Source of the DNA: a virus
Virus record (IMG/VR): IMGVR_UViG_3300029268_000112
Span: 1-26,421 of that record
Length of the DNA: 26,421 nt
Direction: 5' to 3' (one strand)
Below the pieces are notes generated by a model. It was not told where the DNA came from, ran no database searches, and saw only the letters and a list, made by a program, of their open reading frames with translations. The position numbers were made by a program, and so were the translations under genes. Below, in pieces: positions 14,742-22,894 of this stretch (position 1 is the first letter of the stretch; each line of letters begins with the position of its first letter).

Positions 14742-15621
14742 CATTTTTGTTACCATCACGAATGATGGGCTTAGTGATTTCTAGTTCTCCTAAGCTCCTA
14801 ATATCGCTACTAGGATCAGACTGTACCATATTCTCTTTCGAGATTTGTCGATTACAGTCGTTGAACCTCTTGTCATTATGAAAATTAACAATCTTTGTTA
14901 ACAAACTAACTCTATTAGAATCTACTAATTCGGATTCCCAAATAATAAGTAAATCATATCCGTGATCTTTAAAAAATTTTATTCGATCAAATTCAGACAT
15001 AATATTTGGAAATTTATTAGCATCATGCCAATAGTCGCCGAACATATCAATCATTTTGTTATTATTAATTGATATAATATCCGGATGTCTATTACCGACT
15101 AACTTTCCGCCTTTCGGATAATTTAATTGATAACAGCCAGGTAAAATTGATTCCAAAATATTAATAAGATAAACTTCTTTATCATTAGGGAAAGTCTTAG
15201 ATGCCCGAATTACATTAGTAATACGGGTAGTATTTTTAGCAAGCTTGCTTTTAATCTTAGCACGTACTTCCGGCCTTTTAGCTGGATTCTTATCCCCAAT
15301 CATCCTAAGAGGTGTATGTTCTGCACAATAAGTTGAATCACTATATGTTCTTATTTTGCAAACTGGACAATACTGCCAAGTATCTTTATACTCTTTCCCA
15401 TCCCTATGTAATATCATATTTGTTATCATTTCTAAAGAATGTTTCTTACCATAAAATGGATTATTTTCACCTGTTAATTTGTTAACTCGATCATCTGATG
15501 TAAATTTAGTTATTCCATATAATTTAGTAGCTTCATCTTCAGTTATTTTATGTTTTCTTAACAAATGTATCTGCAAGAAATCATATCTACTATCGCATAT
15601 AGGACAACTTAATTTACCCAT
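14605..15621 (-). CDS. Intron 2-encoded homing endonuclease (reads through into exon 3)
   Basis: 338 codons, of which about 293 are intron sequence and the last 45 (including the split codon) coincide in frame with capsid exon 3. The N-terminus is a C2H2-type finger (LSCPICDSRYDFLQIHLLRKH), followed by NNPFYGKKHSLEM (NUMOD3-like) and a CPVCKIRTYSDSTYC cluster. The nuclease part has HPDIISINNNKMIDMFGDYW and closes with YDLLIIWESELVD, as in Vsr-like PD-(D/E)XK homing nucleases. A GGAG site lies 6 nt before the ATG at 15621. The codons past about residue 245 also form ribozyme helices P7, P8, P3 and P9, so the true nuclease probably ends near there. Confidence 0.8.
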   Translation of the reverse strand: MGKLSCPICDSRYDFLQIHLLRKHKITEDEATKLYGITKFTSDDRVNKLTGENNPFYGKKHSLEMITNMILHRDGKEYKDTWQYCPVCKIRTYSDSTYCAEHTPLRMIGDKNPAKRPEVRAKIKSKLAKNTTRITNVIRASKTFPNDKEVYLINILESILPGCYQLNYPKGGKLVGNRHPDIISINNNKMIDMFGDYWHDANKFPNIMSEFDRIKFFKDHGYDLLIIWESELVDSNRVSLLTKIVNFHNDKRFNDCNRQISKENMVQSDPSSDIRSLGELEITKPIIRDGNKNDIPLFTTPTLITATDLKAQKGFLSSAAYKVINPGAFCHGTISGLS

Positions 15622-15899
15622 TCATAACTCCAATTTGGCTGCTGATTGACCGCACTAAAACATTTTTACTATTTCTAGTAGTTTTAGATACTCGGTTATT
15701 CCAGCAAGTTTCGACATTTTCTATATAAATTTCTTTATATAGCCGCATATATATCCCTTCCTTTAGGATAATCCGCTTATTGTTCCATGGCAAAACGCGC
15801 CTGGATTTATTACTTTATACGCTGCTGAACTTAAAAAACCCTTTTGGGCTTTAAGATCTGTAGCAGTAATTAAAGTACTTGTAGTAAAAAGTGGAATAT
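14742..15899 (-). ncRNA. Group I intron 2 in the capsid gene
   Basis: Core pairings are visible on the minus strand. P2 is a 9-bp stem with a GAAA loop (15721-15742). P3 pairs TGTCGA (15711-15716) with TCGACA (14846-14851). P4 pairs TTGCTG (15702-15707) with CAGCAG (15639-15644). P5 pairs CTAAAAC with GTTTTAG (15681-15687 and 15655-15661). P7 pairs GACTGT (14854-14859) with ACAGTC (14819-14824). P8 is TCTC-GAAA-GAGA (14832-14843). A P9-region hairpin CCATCA-TTCG-TGATGG lies at 14753-14768. The exon end CCGT can pair with GCGG (15743-15746), giving the U-G pair at the splice site, with P10 next to it. The endonuclease ORF sits in the P6 loop. P1 has an unusually long loop holding a recoded copy of exon 3. 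Confidence 0.85.
15763..15899 (-). repeat. Recoded copy of capsid exon 3 inside intron 2
   Basis: This 137-nt stretch continues the exon 2 reading frame and encodes the same 44 C-terminal residues as exon 3 (14605-14741), with one change: Ser instead of Pro at capsid residue 453. By direct codon comparison 25 of 44 codons differ synonymously, 18 are identical and one is changed. Both copies end in TAA and have equal length. It lies between the predicted 5' splice site and the guide sequence, in the P1 loop, so unspliced message makes a complete capsid protein. Confidence 0.9.
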
Positions 15900-16984
15900 A
15901 CGGGCAGAATGCAAATGCGCCTTGAATAAAACTGTCACCTTTCCATCCAAAGATTATTTCAGCTGCAGATAAGAACGGATCATGAACAACAACGCGACCG
16001 TCCAGTGTACCTAAAACATAAGGACCTGTAGGTGTAATACCGTCAAGACCGGGAGCGGCTTTAAAGTTCGGAGCCAACTGACGAATAAGTCTTGATGTAT
16101 CGTTACCGGCAATAATCCAAGAACATTGCATCCTTAATGTCTTAGCTAAGATGTTAACGTTTGCTTTTTCAACGAAATCAAGGAACTGATATTTCTTCCA
16201 AATCCATTCTGCGCCAGTAGCAACAGTAGCGGAGAAATCGCCTGGAGTAGTAGCACAGCCAGTACCAGTTGAAGCATCGTTGATCAAGTCGATACCTAAG
16301 TGGTCCATCGTAACACGAACTTCTCCACCTAAATATTTTACTACTTCGTCTTCAAGAGAAAGACCATGAGCCTTCTGAAGATCAAATGCAGCAGCTAAGC
16401 TGTATTGAGCCATCAGAGGGAAATCCTCGGCAGTTACTGTCTCATAAGTTAAGTCGAAATTAACTGAAGGAACAGCAGCTGAGGTCTTTGTTTCGTAGTT
16501 GTATTTGTATGTTGCGCTACCAGATGTGATCGCGAGGTCATTTGTAATTTCAATTGCACCAGTTGTATAGTTGATTGTACCAGCTTCAAGTAAAGAAGCA
16601 TCGTCAGCAACCAATACATTCGCGCCATTATCTGTATATGTACGAGTACCACCTGCATCTACAATGGTAATAACTGCAGAACCGGCAATTACAGGAATAT
16701 AAGCTAATGTACCAGTTTTAATGTTCGCAGCTTGTCCGACTTTAGTTGTCAAAACAACAACTTCGTCCTGAACTCTCGTAGAAGCATACCTACGACCAGC
16801 CCTTGTTGTATTATGGCCAGTTTTTGCAGCCATCATATTTGAATCTGCAGCAATTGCGCCTTTAGCCTGACCATACTTCACGTCAAGATAAAAAACTCCG
16901 CCAGATCGGCGGTCTAAAGCCTGAACAATCGCCAACTCGTTTAATACTGTGCTAGGAATAAGAGCAGCTATAATAGGTAACTGT
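15763..16984 (-). CDS. Major capsid protein, exon 2 plus intron-encoded tail (T4 gp23-like)
   Basis: True exon 2 is 16984-15900; the frame continues through the recoded tail to 15763. After splicing to exon 1 the protein is 490 residues. The exon starts with QLPIIAALIPSTVLNELAIV, then DRRSGGVFYLDVKYG, equivalent to the gp23 stretch of IPNLIAFDICGVQPM and GQVFALRAVYG. Later come LEDEVVKYLGGEVRVTMDHL, WIIAGNDTSRLIRQLAPNF, LDGRVVVHDPFL and FAFCPYIPL, all in the gp23 order. The HK97-fold protein builds the head shell. An apparent start at 17082 (MFQIAPSSQNR) would add 33 codons that overlap intron helices P3, P7, P8 and P9, so I do not take it as the real N-terminus. Confidence 0.9.
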
Positions 16985-18097
16985 CGTTCTGTAATCTCTT
17001 CTTTAGAAGAGTGTCGGACTATATCATCATCCTCAAAATATTTACTAATTCTATTTTGGGAGCTGGGCGCTATTTGAAACATTATTAGACCTTTCGTCTT
17101 CAGTTTCTAGTCTCTGCACCTTACAATTACTTAATTTATTGTCCATATTATCTTGTAATTCAGACAATAGAAAGGGTAACTGTCTTGGCTCAGGATTACC
17201 ATAAAAATAATTAAAAATATCTTTAGTATATAAACCATACATTAATCCATTAACCTTGCAATAATCTCTAAGAGCATTTAATTTCGTTATCGTTAACTTA
17301 TCATTTAATAAATGTGAACCTTTTATTTCAATTATTGCAATAGTTTCATTATTCACATTTAAAATTTTAAAATCTGGATAAGTATTATGCCCGTCATATG
17401 GAATAGCAAGTTTACTGCGCTGAACTATTAATAGAGAACCTATTCGGCGTTTAAATCCATGCAAAAATTCAAGTTCTAATCCAGAACCGTAGAATACATT
17501 ATCAAAATATCCACGTTTAACCTTTCCATAAAGTGATAATGAACTTCTAAAATCAATACCTTCTTGTGATGAATTCCATTCGTTCATCTTTATGGCAGTT
17601 CTATCATGATATTCCGGATCTGACCAAATCTTTGTCATTGATTTAGACATTTTTTCTCGTTTTAATATTGCCTTTTCTATTCCCATTTGCTCTTCATAAG
17701 ATCGAGAACTCTTTTCACTTAATTGTTTTCTAATTTGCAAGGCCTTCTGGATACCGTATTGCTGTTCAAAAGTTTTACAGCGTCTTTTATCGCCAGACAC
17801 TTTCCCACCAATCTTAGTAAATCCCGTTTCCATTACTGTTTTAATAAGACCGGCTCGTTGTTTAGCTATCTTCTTATTAGCGTGTTCTTCACCATATCTT
17901 TCAATATATGATACCCCAGCTAATAAATGATTCTGATAACTAATATGACAAGACCGACTACAAAACTCGCGTTTCGACGGTATTTCCTTTGAACATTGTC
18001 TACAAATATTTTTAACTTTATTTTCCATTAGGCTTCCCTGAATTCACCCAGTTATTAAAATTGGATTACTCCAATTTGGGACACAGTTTAATTACGC
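16985..18097 (-). ncRNA. Group I intron 1 in the capsid gene
   Basis: The exon end GGGAT with the next GC pairs with GTGTCCC (18078-18084), forming P1 with U-G at the splice site. Exon 2 start ACAGTT (16984-16979) pairs with the adjoining AACTGT (18088-18083) as P10. P2 is AAATTGGA-GTAA-TCCAATTT (18058-18077). P3 pairs CTGGGTG (18045-18051) with CGCCCAG (17063-17069). P4 pairs TTCAGG (18037-18042) with CCTGAG (17189-17194), within the typical core strings TTCAGGGAAGCC and AATCCTGAGCCAAG. P7 pairs AGACTA (17108-17113) with TAGTCC (17016-17021), preceded by GTGCAGAGACTAGA. P9 is CTCTTC-TAAA-GAAGAG (16996-17011). A P7.1-like hairpin suggests a subgroup IA intron. Length 1113 nt, with an endonuclease ORF in the P5 region. 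Confidence 0.92.
17051..18028 (-). CDS. Intron 1-encoded homing endonuclease, PD-(D/E)XK type
   Basis: 325 codons. The N-terminus has an ICRQCSKEI...FCSRSC zinc finger, then RYGEEHANKKIAKQRAG-type helical DNA-binding repeats, ending with a nuclease domain with a Glu in GLELEFLHGF and the pair YPDFKILNV and AIIEIKGSH, a clear PD...ExK active site. The ORF begins within the P4-P5 part of the intron, and its 3' end is folded into ribozyme structure: GNPEPRQ is encoded by the P4-P6 core string and CKVQRLETED by the P7 region, so these last 50 residues are constrained by RNA. The weak ribosome site suggests low expression. Confidence 0.85.
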   Translation of the reverse strand: MENKVKNICRQCSKEIPSKREFCSRSCHISYQNHLLAGVSYIERYGEEHANKKIAKQRAGLIKTVMETGFTKIGGKVSGDKRRCKTFEQQYGIQKALQIRKQLSEKSSRSYEEQMGIEKAILKREKMSKSMTKIWSDPEYHDRTAIKMNEWNSSQEGIDFRSSLSLYGKVKRGYFDNVFYGSGLELEFLHGFKRRIGSLLIVQRSKLAIPYDGHNTYPDFKILNVNNETIAIIEIKGSHLLNDKLTITKLNALRDYCKVNGLMYGLYTKDIFNYFYGNPEPRQLPFLLSELQDNMDNKLSNCKVQRLETEDERSNNVSNSAQLPK

Positions 18098-18348
18098 ATC
18101 CCTAAGAAGTCGATGTTACTAGAATCAGTAGTTTCAAAAAGTTTCGAAACCCTTGATTTACCAGCATTTAACAGAGCGTTTTCTGCGCAACGAGATATGT
18201 TGTGCTTCATATTCTCTGTTAACTCTTTTCCTTGTTTCTTCATATAACCTTCAGCAGCTTTGATAATCGGTGCCCATGCTTCAGACAACGCGGTTCTCTC
18301 TGCATTCTGAGCGGCCATACGCGATTCTAATAATTCGTTGATCTTCAT
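18098..18348 (-). CDS. Major capsid protein, exon 1 (propeptide)
   Basis: 83 codons plus two bases. It encodes MKINELLESRMAAQ, SEAWAPIIKAAEGYM and later SRVSKLFETTDSSNIDFLG. This matches the gp23 propeptide plan (a W.P.I..EG stretch, then a helix, then a cleavage site), and KLFE, residues 69-72, is an LxE site like FLTE in T4 gp23, where the prohead protease cuts. Removal would leave a mature protein of about 418 residues. Without splicing the frame gives only an 86-residue product ending GMRN. Codon 84 (Ile) is completed by exon 2. AAAGGAG lies 11 nt before the ATG. Confidence 0.85.
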
Positions 18349-18371
18349 TTAAATAATTCTCCTTTAATTTG

Positions 18372-21300
18372 TTATTGCCCCATTGCTCTAAAAGCGGAAG
18401 CAATTTGTTTAGATATTACTGATTCTTCAATCGGCTCGCCAACATTGATCTCGGTCACAGGATTAAAGTGTAATCCATTTCCTCTAATCATGTCTTGAAC
18501 CATTTCAATAAGTTTATCTACTTCCGATACTGACTTACATGATTCGAAAAGTGTTCGAACATTGTCAGGAAGCTTCAAACCCATTGTTTTGACCTTTGTT
18601 TCGGTATATGTCTTAACGAGCCCCATAGCGTGGGACTCTTTAAGCAATCTAATTTGCTTCTCATTTGATTCTTTAAGCTGCTTTATTTGATCTTCGATAT
18701 TCTTCAATTGTTTTTCTAATTTAGATTTTATTTCTTCGGCTTTTGCTAATGCAGAAGATTTATCACCTAATTTTTCATTCAATTCTTTTATTGTCTTCTT
18801 CGATTCTTCTAATTCCCCATGCTCTTTATGAAAATTAGCAGAAACTTTCACCAATTCCGCTGTTTTTGCATCCAAATGGGCAGATACGTCTCTTAGCTTA
18901 GAAGACAAATCTGAAACATCATGCGTATAATTTGCGGATACTTCGTTAACTCTCTTCTCTAATACAGTACCTAATTCAATTGCCTTATCCCGTTCGGCAA
19001 TTAGGATTGCTTCAGAAACTTTTGTTTTAGACTCATTATTAAAACCGACCCTTAATAATTCTTTAAAAAATGCGGGGTTTTCTTTCATAATTCTCTGCAT
19101 TTCTTCTTTATCTTTTTTATCTGATTCCTCATTCGCTTCCTTAGCCTCTACCGTAGTATTAACCGTCTTGATCTCGCCCTTACCGTCTTCCCTCTTCTCT
19201 TTGTACTCTTCGGCCTTCTTGTCTTTAATATCCTGTTTGTCGATAATATCTTGCTTGACAGTTTCAGGTGTTGTAATTGCCGCTTCATTCTTCTTTTCAT
19301 TCATATAAGTCTCGGCTCTCTTTAACGATTCTTTATATTCCCAAACCATTGTTGAACACTCTATAATTTTTTCTTGCCGTAAATCAATAACTATATCTAT
19401 CTTTTTGCCCATTTTCTTTTCTAAACTGTCAGTTATTTCAGATATTTGTCCTTGATAATCGGTAGTAAATACATTAGAATCTATTGCAACAAAAACATAA
19501 TTTTCAGGCATAAATATAATATACCCGCCTATTAAATACTTATCCTCTTTTTTATATCCTAATTCAATTAAATCCTTTTTGCCATCATAATATTCTAATT
19601 TAGCAGAGCCAGTATTATATACCCAAGTGCCAATAGGTAAAGCTCCACGTTGTACAATAGACCAGGACCTAGATAAAACGGTTTGTTTTTTCTGTTCATC
19701 AGTTAAGTCTTTAAAGTCTTCAGTTAATCCTACTATTTTAATATATGCTTGATTTAAAATCAGACTCTCACCTATCTTCATGATCTCAGCTTCCAATCCA
19801 CGTCTCTGAATTTCTTTCATCAGTGCATCGACTTCCTTGTTTAATTCTTGATGATCGTCAGAAGCCATTGATTTATACCTAGTTAATATCTCTTCATTGG
19901 ACAATTTGGAAAGATCTGCAGATTCAGTAATATCCTTTTTCTCTCCCGGCCCGCCAAATTCATTCTCTAATTCAGCTTCAGTTTTATCCACCAATTTCTT
20001 AAATTCAGCAGGACTGATTCCCCTCTTATCCGCATATTTCTTGGCCAATTCCGGATCGTCTGAACCTGAATTAATATAGTCAAGAATATCAGCCGGAACT
20101 TTCTTACCTTCCACCACCTTCGATTCCTTCATCAATGAATCAGGATAATGTTTAGACATTTTATTTTTGTTATTGGCCCAGAATAAATCGGCTTGTTTAC
20201 TATACTTGCCCTTCCACCAATTTGCAGCAGCAACATTCGCCTTATCTTCTGGCCATCCTAATTGAGATTGACATTCAGCAGATACTGAACCGAAATTATT
20301 ACCGCCGACTCTACCTGCTATAACACTTATTTGCCAAGCTTCTTTATCGGTCAAAACTAAACTCGCCTCTTCTACCTTGGCTTCAGTTACTACCATAAAA
20401 TCCTGAGCCGAATCGTCTGAATCTAATTCAACTATAACCTTATTACCGTCCGCTTTCATATGAATAATATGCTTATTGCGTAATTCCTTAAACGTAGTCT
20501 CATTTGTTTTAGCTTCATTCGACACCTTAGCTCCTATCCACTTTACCTTATTAGATTTGCAAGCCGGACAAATCATTCGATCGTTTTGATCTACTGAAAC
20601 TGCAAATATATCTCCATTCCATCCACAGTCAGGACAGAACATTTTGCAGCTTTCGTCTAACGATTCTTTCAATTCTTCTCTAGTTCGAGCAATAACCTTA
20701 GGCAATAACTCCTTCAGCAATAAAACATTGTTCTCAGGATATTTCTCCCCTATTACTTTAACTATCTCTTCATCAGTATTGCCATCTATCACCATGTCCT
20801 TTACGACCGCTTCAATATCGTCGTAAATACCTTCGTCTAACTCCTTTAATTCATCCTTTAAATCTTTGGTAATGGTTTTGATCTTCTCAGTATCATTGTT
20901 AATCTTTTGAATATCATCTTTAATGGCCTCATCGACAATTGCAGCATCACAGCATGAACTCTTGTCATCGCCTTGAGTTACTCGAGCCCCACATTTAGAA
21001 CAGACTTTGCCATGGGCGATCTTGTTGTCGTCGTTCTGATAGTCTTCTTTTACTTCAATTTTATTCTTTAATTTCCATAATTCACCCGATTCTAATTTAG
21101 AAATCTGACCATCGTTTTCAGCCTTTTCTATTTCATCCTCAATTACTGATAATGCCGGTCTATTTATATAATTAGGATTGGTAATCATATCTACTAATTC
21201 ATCGTATCTTCTGCTTTCTTTTACTTCGACTTCGTTAGCATGCTCACATCCGCCACTACACTTCTTTTCCCCTAACTTACATTTACACTCTTTATGCTGC

Positions 21301-21959
21301 TTGTCTATAGAAATATCTTCTTTCAGCTTGAGTGCCTTCTTCGATCCGGCCTTTTCTAATAAAGCAATAGCAACATTTTTATTTATAGCATGAGATTCAT
21401 AATTAGTCCGTACCGCTTTAACAATATCTTCAGGTTCAGTTTTAGAACAACTAGGATCCCCAGTGTGATCAACTGTAATAAATTTATATGAATCAGGTAT
21501 TACTCGACTATACTTCTCGCCCGATTCATCAACTTCTTCTGATAATTCACCATCGGCCCTAGTACTTGCTGGAACTTTTACGCCTGCTTCATGTAAAATC
21601 CAAATGAACTTTCCAGAATCTGTAGGAAGTATATCAAAATCAGCTTTAACCTCATTAGTAGATTCATCTATAAACATATTACTAATAACATGTGAAGTCC
21701 GATCTTTATCTAATTTAATTGAAGATTCGGCTGGATGCTCATGCTCGCCTAATATTTGTCTAGCCTTTAATTTACTTTGAAATTCGGGATCATTAAGAAC
21801 ATTATCCCAGACTTTCCGTCCATAAATCCGTTTATTAGCATTTTTTTCGTCAATTACACAAATAGTCCGACGAATTCTAGCCAAAATACCGGATGGCAAT
21901 TTTTTAGGATCGTTCTCTAAAATTTGTGTTTCATCTAAAATTCGTTCATTTAAATTCAT
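18372..21959 (-). CDS. Prohead protease fused to scaffold/core protein
   Basis: 1195 residues, several times the size of T4 gp21 (212) or gp22 (269). Residues 1-190 are the gp21-like serine protease: ICVIDEKNANKRIYGRKVW, RQILGEHEHP (catalytic His region, 69-76), TSHVISNMF and KVPASTRADGE (nucleophile Ser near 132). The middle carries three cysteine clusters (CKCKLGEKKCSGGCEH; VCSKCGARV...SCCD; FCPDCGWNG...ICPACK) and two unassigned ordered stretches. Residues from about 940 on are acidic and coiled-coil (LEESKKTIKELNEKLGDKS, EEIKSKLEKQLKNIEDQIKQ), ending in VISKQIASAFRAMGQ, like gp22 scaffolds. It would both form the core and, after self-cutting, mature the head. The ATG overlaps the upstream endonuclease stop (ATGA), with GGGAG inside that gene. 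Confidence 0.85.
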   Translation of the reverse strand: MNLNERILDETQILENDPKKLPSGILARIRRTICVIDEKNANKRIYGRKVWDNVLNDPEFQSKLKARQILGEHEHPAESSIKLDKDRTSHVISNMFIDESTNEVKADFDILPTDSGKFIWILHEAGVKVPASTRADGELSEEVDESGEKYSRVIPDSYKFITVDHTGDPSCSKTEPEDIVKAVRTNYESHAINKNVAIALLEKAGSKKALKLKEDISIDKQHKECKCKLGEKKCSGGCEHANEVEVKESRRYDELVDMITNPNYINRPALSVIEDEIEKAENDGQISKLESGELWKLKNKIEVKEDYQNDDNKIAHGKVCSKCGARVTQGDDKSSCCDAAIVDEAIKDDIQKINNDTEKIKTITKDLKDELKELDEGIYDDIEAVVKDMVIDGNTDEEIVKVIGEKYPENNVLLLKELLPKVIARTREELKESLDESCKMFCPDCGWNGDIFAVSVDQNDRMICPACKSNKVKWIGAKVSNEAKTNETTFKELRNKHIIHMKADGNKVIVELDSDDSAQDFMVVTEAKVEEASLVLTDKEAWQISVIAGRVGGNNFGSVSAECQSQLGWPEDKANVAAANWWKGKYSKQADLFWANNKNKMSKHYPDSLMKESKVVEGKKVPADILDYINSGSDDPELAKKYADKRGISPAEFKKLVDKTEAELENEFGGPGEKKDITESADLSKLSNEEILTRYKSMASDDHQELNKEVDALMKEIQRRGLEAEIMKIGESLILNQAYIKIVGLTEDFKDLTDEQKKQTVLSRSWSIVQRGALPIGTWVYNTGSAKLEYYDGKKDLIELGYKKEDKYLIGGYIIFMPENYVFVAIDSNVFTTDYQGQISEITDSLEKKMGKKIDIVIDLRQEKIIECSTMVWEYKESLKRAETYMNEKKNEAAITTPETVKQDIIDKQDIKDKKAEEYKEKREDGKGEIKTVNTTVEAKEANEESDKKDKEEMQRIMKENPAFFKELLRVGFNNESKTKVSEAILIAERDKAIELGTVLEKRVNEVSANYTHDVSDLSSKLRDVSAHLDAKTAELVKVSANFHKEHGELEESKKTIKELNEKLGDKSSALAKAEEIKSKLEKQLKNIEDQIKQLKESNEKQIRLLKESHAMGLVKTYTETKVKTMGLKLPDNVRTLFESCKSVSEVDKLIEMVQDMIRGNGLHFNPVTEINVGEPIEESVISKQIASAFRAMGQ

Positions 21960-22627
21960 GTTTTACTCCCAATTAAATTATCTATTTCATCTTCCCAAAT
22001 AAATATAACTTTATAACCGGCAGTTGTAAATGGTAGAGAATCTATCTTCTCAACTGACCGTTTATTTTCCTCAGTAATTTCTAAACCATATTTACGTAAA
22101 TGCCAGTAAATACCGTGAAAAAGAGCAACGGTCTTCAATTCTTCAGAATAAGCATCCGGCGATCGACCATTTATTAAAAACGTACAATCACCAGTATATT
22201 TAAATTTGTTATTATAAATGGTATTTAAATAATTTAAAGCTTTCCCCTCAAATATATTAGGTCTATAACTAGCTTTAAAATATGATTGTTTTAACCATTT
22301 TTCAAGTCCGATCTTTTTTATTACCTTTTTCATACTAACAGATTTCTTTGCCTTCGAAATTATCGCCTTTTCTTCGCCAAATCTTTTATCAAAAGACATT
22401 CCTGTTAGCCGTTTACTTTGTATTTCAGCTAATTCTTGTATTCTTTTATCCGTTTCTTTAGACAAGCCCTTATTCCATGGATCATTTGGAAAATTATGTT
22501 TATTTGATTTCCGTTTTTTTGGACTTTGATTAAAACATATTATTCCACAAACTTGATTCTTTCGATCTTTAGGATGAACATATTTTTTGCCACAGACAAT
22601 GCATATTCGTTCATCTTTTGTGCTCAT
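21956..22627 (-). CDS. Free-standing homing endonuclease, Vsr-like with zinc finger
   Basis: 223 residues. N-terminal zinc finger ICIVCGKKYVHP...VCGIICF, then NDPWNKGLSKETD (NUMOD-like) and helical FGEEKAIISKAKKSVS. The nuclease part includes FEGKALNYL, a SPDAYSEELKTVALFHGIYW strand pair and the closing YKVIFIWEDEIDN, similar to the other Vsr-type proteins here. The usual acid after PD is less clear (VALFHG in place of V-E), so activity may be reduced. It stands between the cold-shock gene and the protease-scaffold gene and contains the latter's ribosome site. No intron core is seen. Confidence 0.75.
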   Translation of the reverse strand: MSTKDERICIVCGKKYVHPKDRKNQVCGIICFNQSPKKRKSNKHNFPNDPWNKGLSKETDKRIQELAEIQSKRLTGMSFDKRFGEEKAIISKAKKSVSMKKVIKKIGLEKWLKQSYFKASYRPNIFEGKALNYLNTIYNNKFKYTGDCTFLINGRSPDAYSEELKTVALFHGIYWHLRKYGLEITEENKRSVEKIDSLPFTTAGYKVIFIWEDEIDNLIGSKT

Positions 22628-22649
22628 TTATGTTCTCCAAATTAGTTAC

Positions 22650-22868
22650 TTACTTTTCTACTGCTTTAACCTCAAGTACCTTAACTTCAGTCGCGACCTT
22701 ACCCTTAGCACTTTCACCTGGAGTAAACTCAACAGCCTGTCCGTCTAATAGATTCTTGTAACCATCCATGACAATACTCGTGAAGTGAACAAAATAATCT
22801 AATTGATCCTCACCGTTTACAAAACCCCAACCTTTTTGCTTGCTGAACCATTTCACTGTACCGTACAT
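22650..22868 (-). CDS. Cold-shock domain protein (CspA-like)
   Basis: 72 residues, the size of bacterial Csp proteins. It has the start YGTVKWFSKQKGWGFVNGED with RNP1 (KGWGFV), RNP2 (YFVHFT) and the DGQAVEF strand and TEVKVLE end. It should bind single-stranded RNA or DNA and may melt mRNA structure. In a late operon with two self-splicing introns, a role as RNA chaperone is attractive but untested. AAAGGAG precedes the ATG. Confidence 0.93.
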   Translation of the reverse strand: MYGTVKWFSKQKGWGFVNGEDQLDYFVHFTSIVMDGYKNLLDGQAVEFTPGESAKGKVATEVKVLEVKAVEK

Positions 22869-22894
22869 TGTTGTTTCTCCTTTACTTGCATATA

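Noticed and set aside
15614-15748. 44-codon frame between capsid and endonuclease (MRLYKEIYIENVETCW...)
   Set aside because: It coincides with intron 2 helices P1-P6, whose pairings explain the sequence better than a protein.
16985-17082. Capsid start at 17082 (MFQIAPSSQNRISKYF)
   Set aside because: These 33 codons overlap intron 1 helices P3, P8, P7 and P9, and exon 1 supplies a gp23-like propeptide in the right phase. An extra unspliced product cannot be excluded.
21163-21170. T4 late promoter TATAAATA on the minus strand (also near 10079, 9252, 7176 and 21380)
   Set aside because: All copies lie inside coding regions of AT-rich DNA and not before gene starts, so chance is likely.
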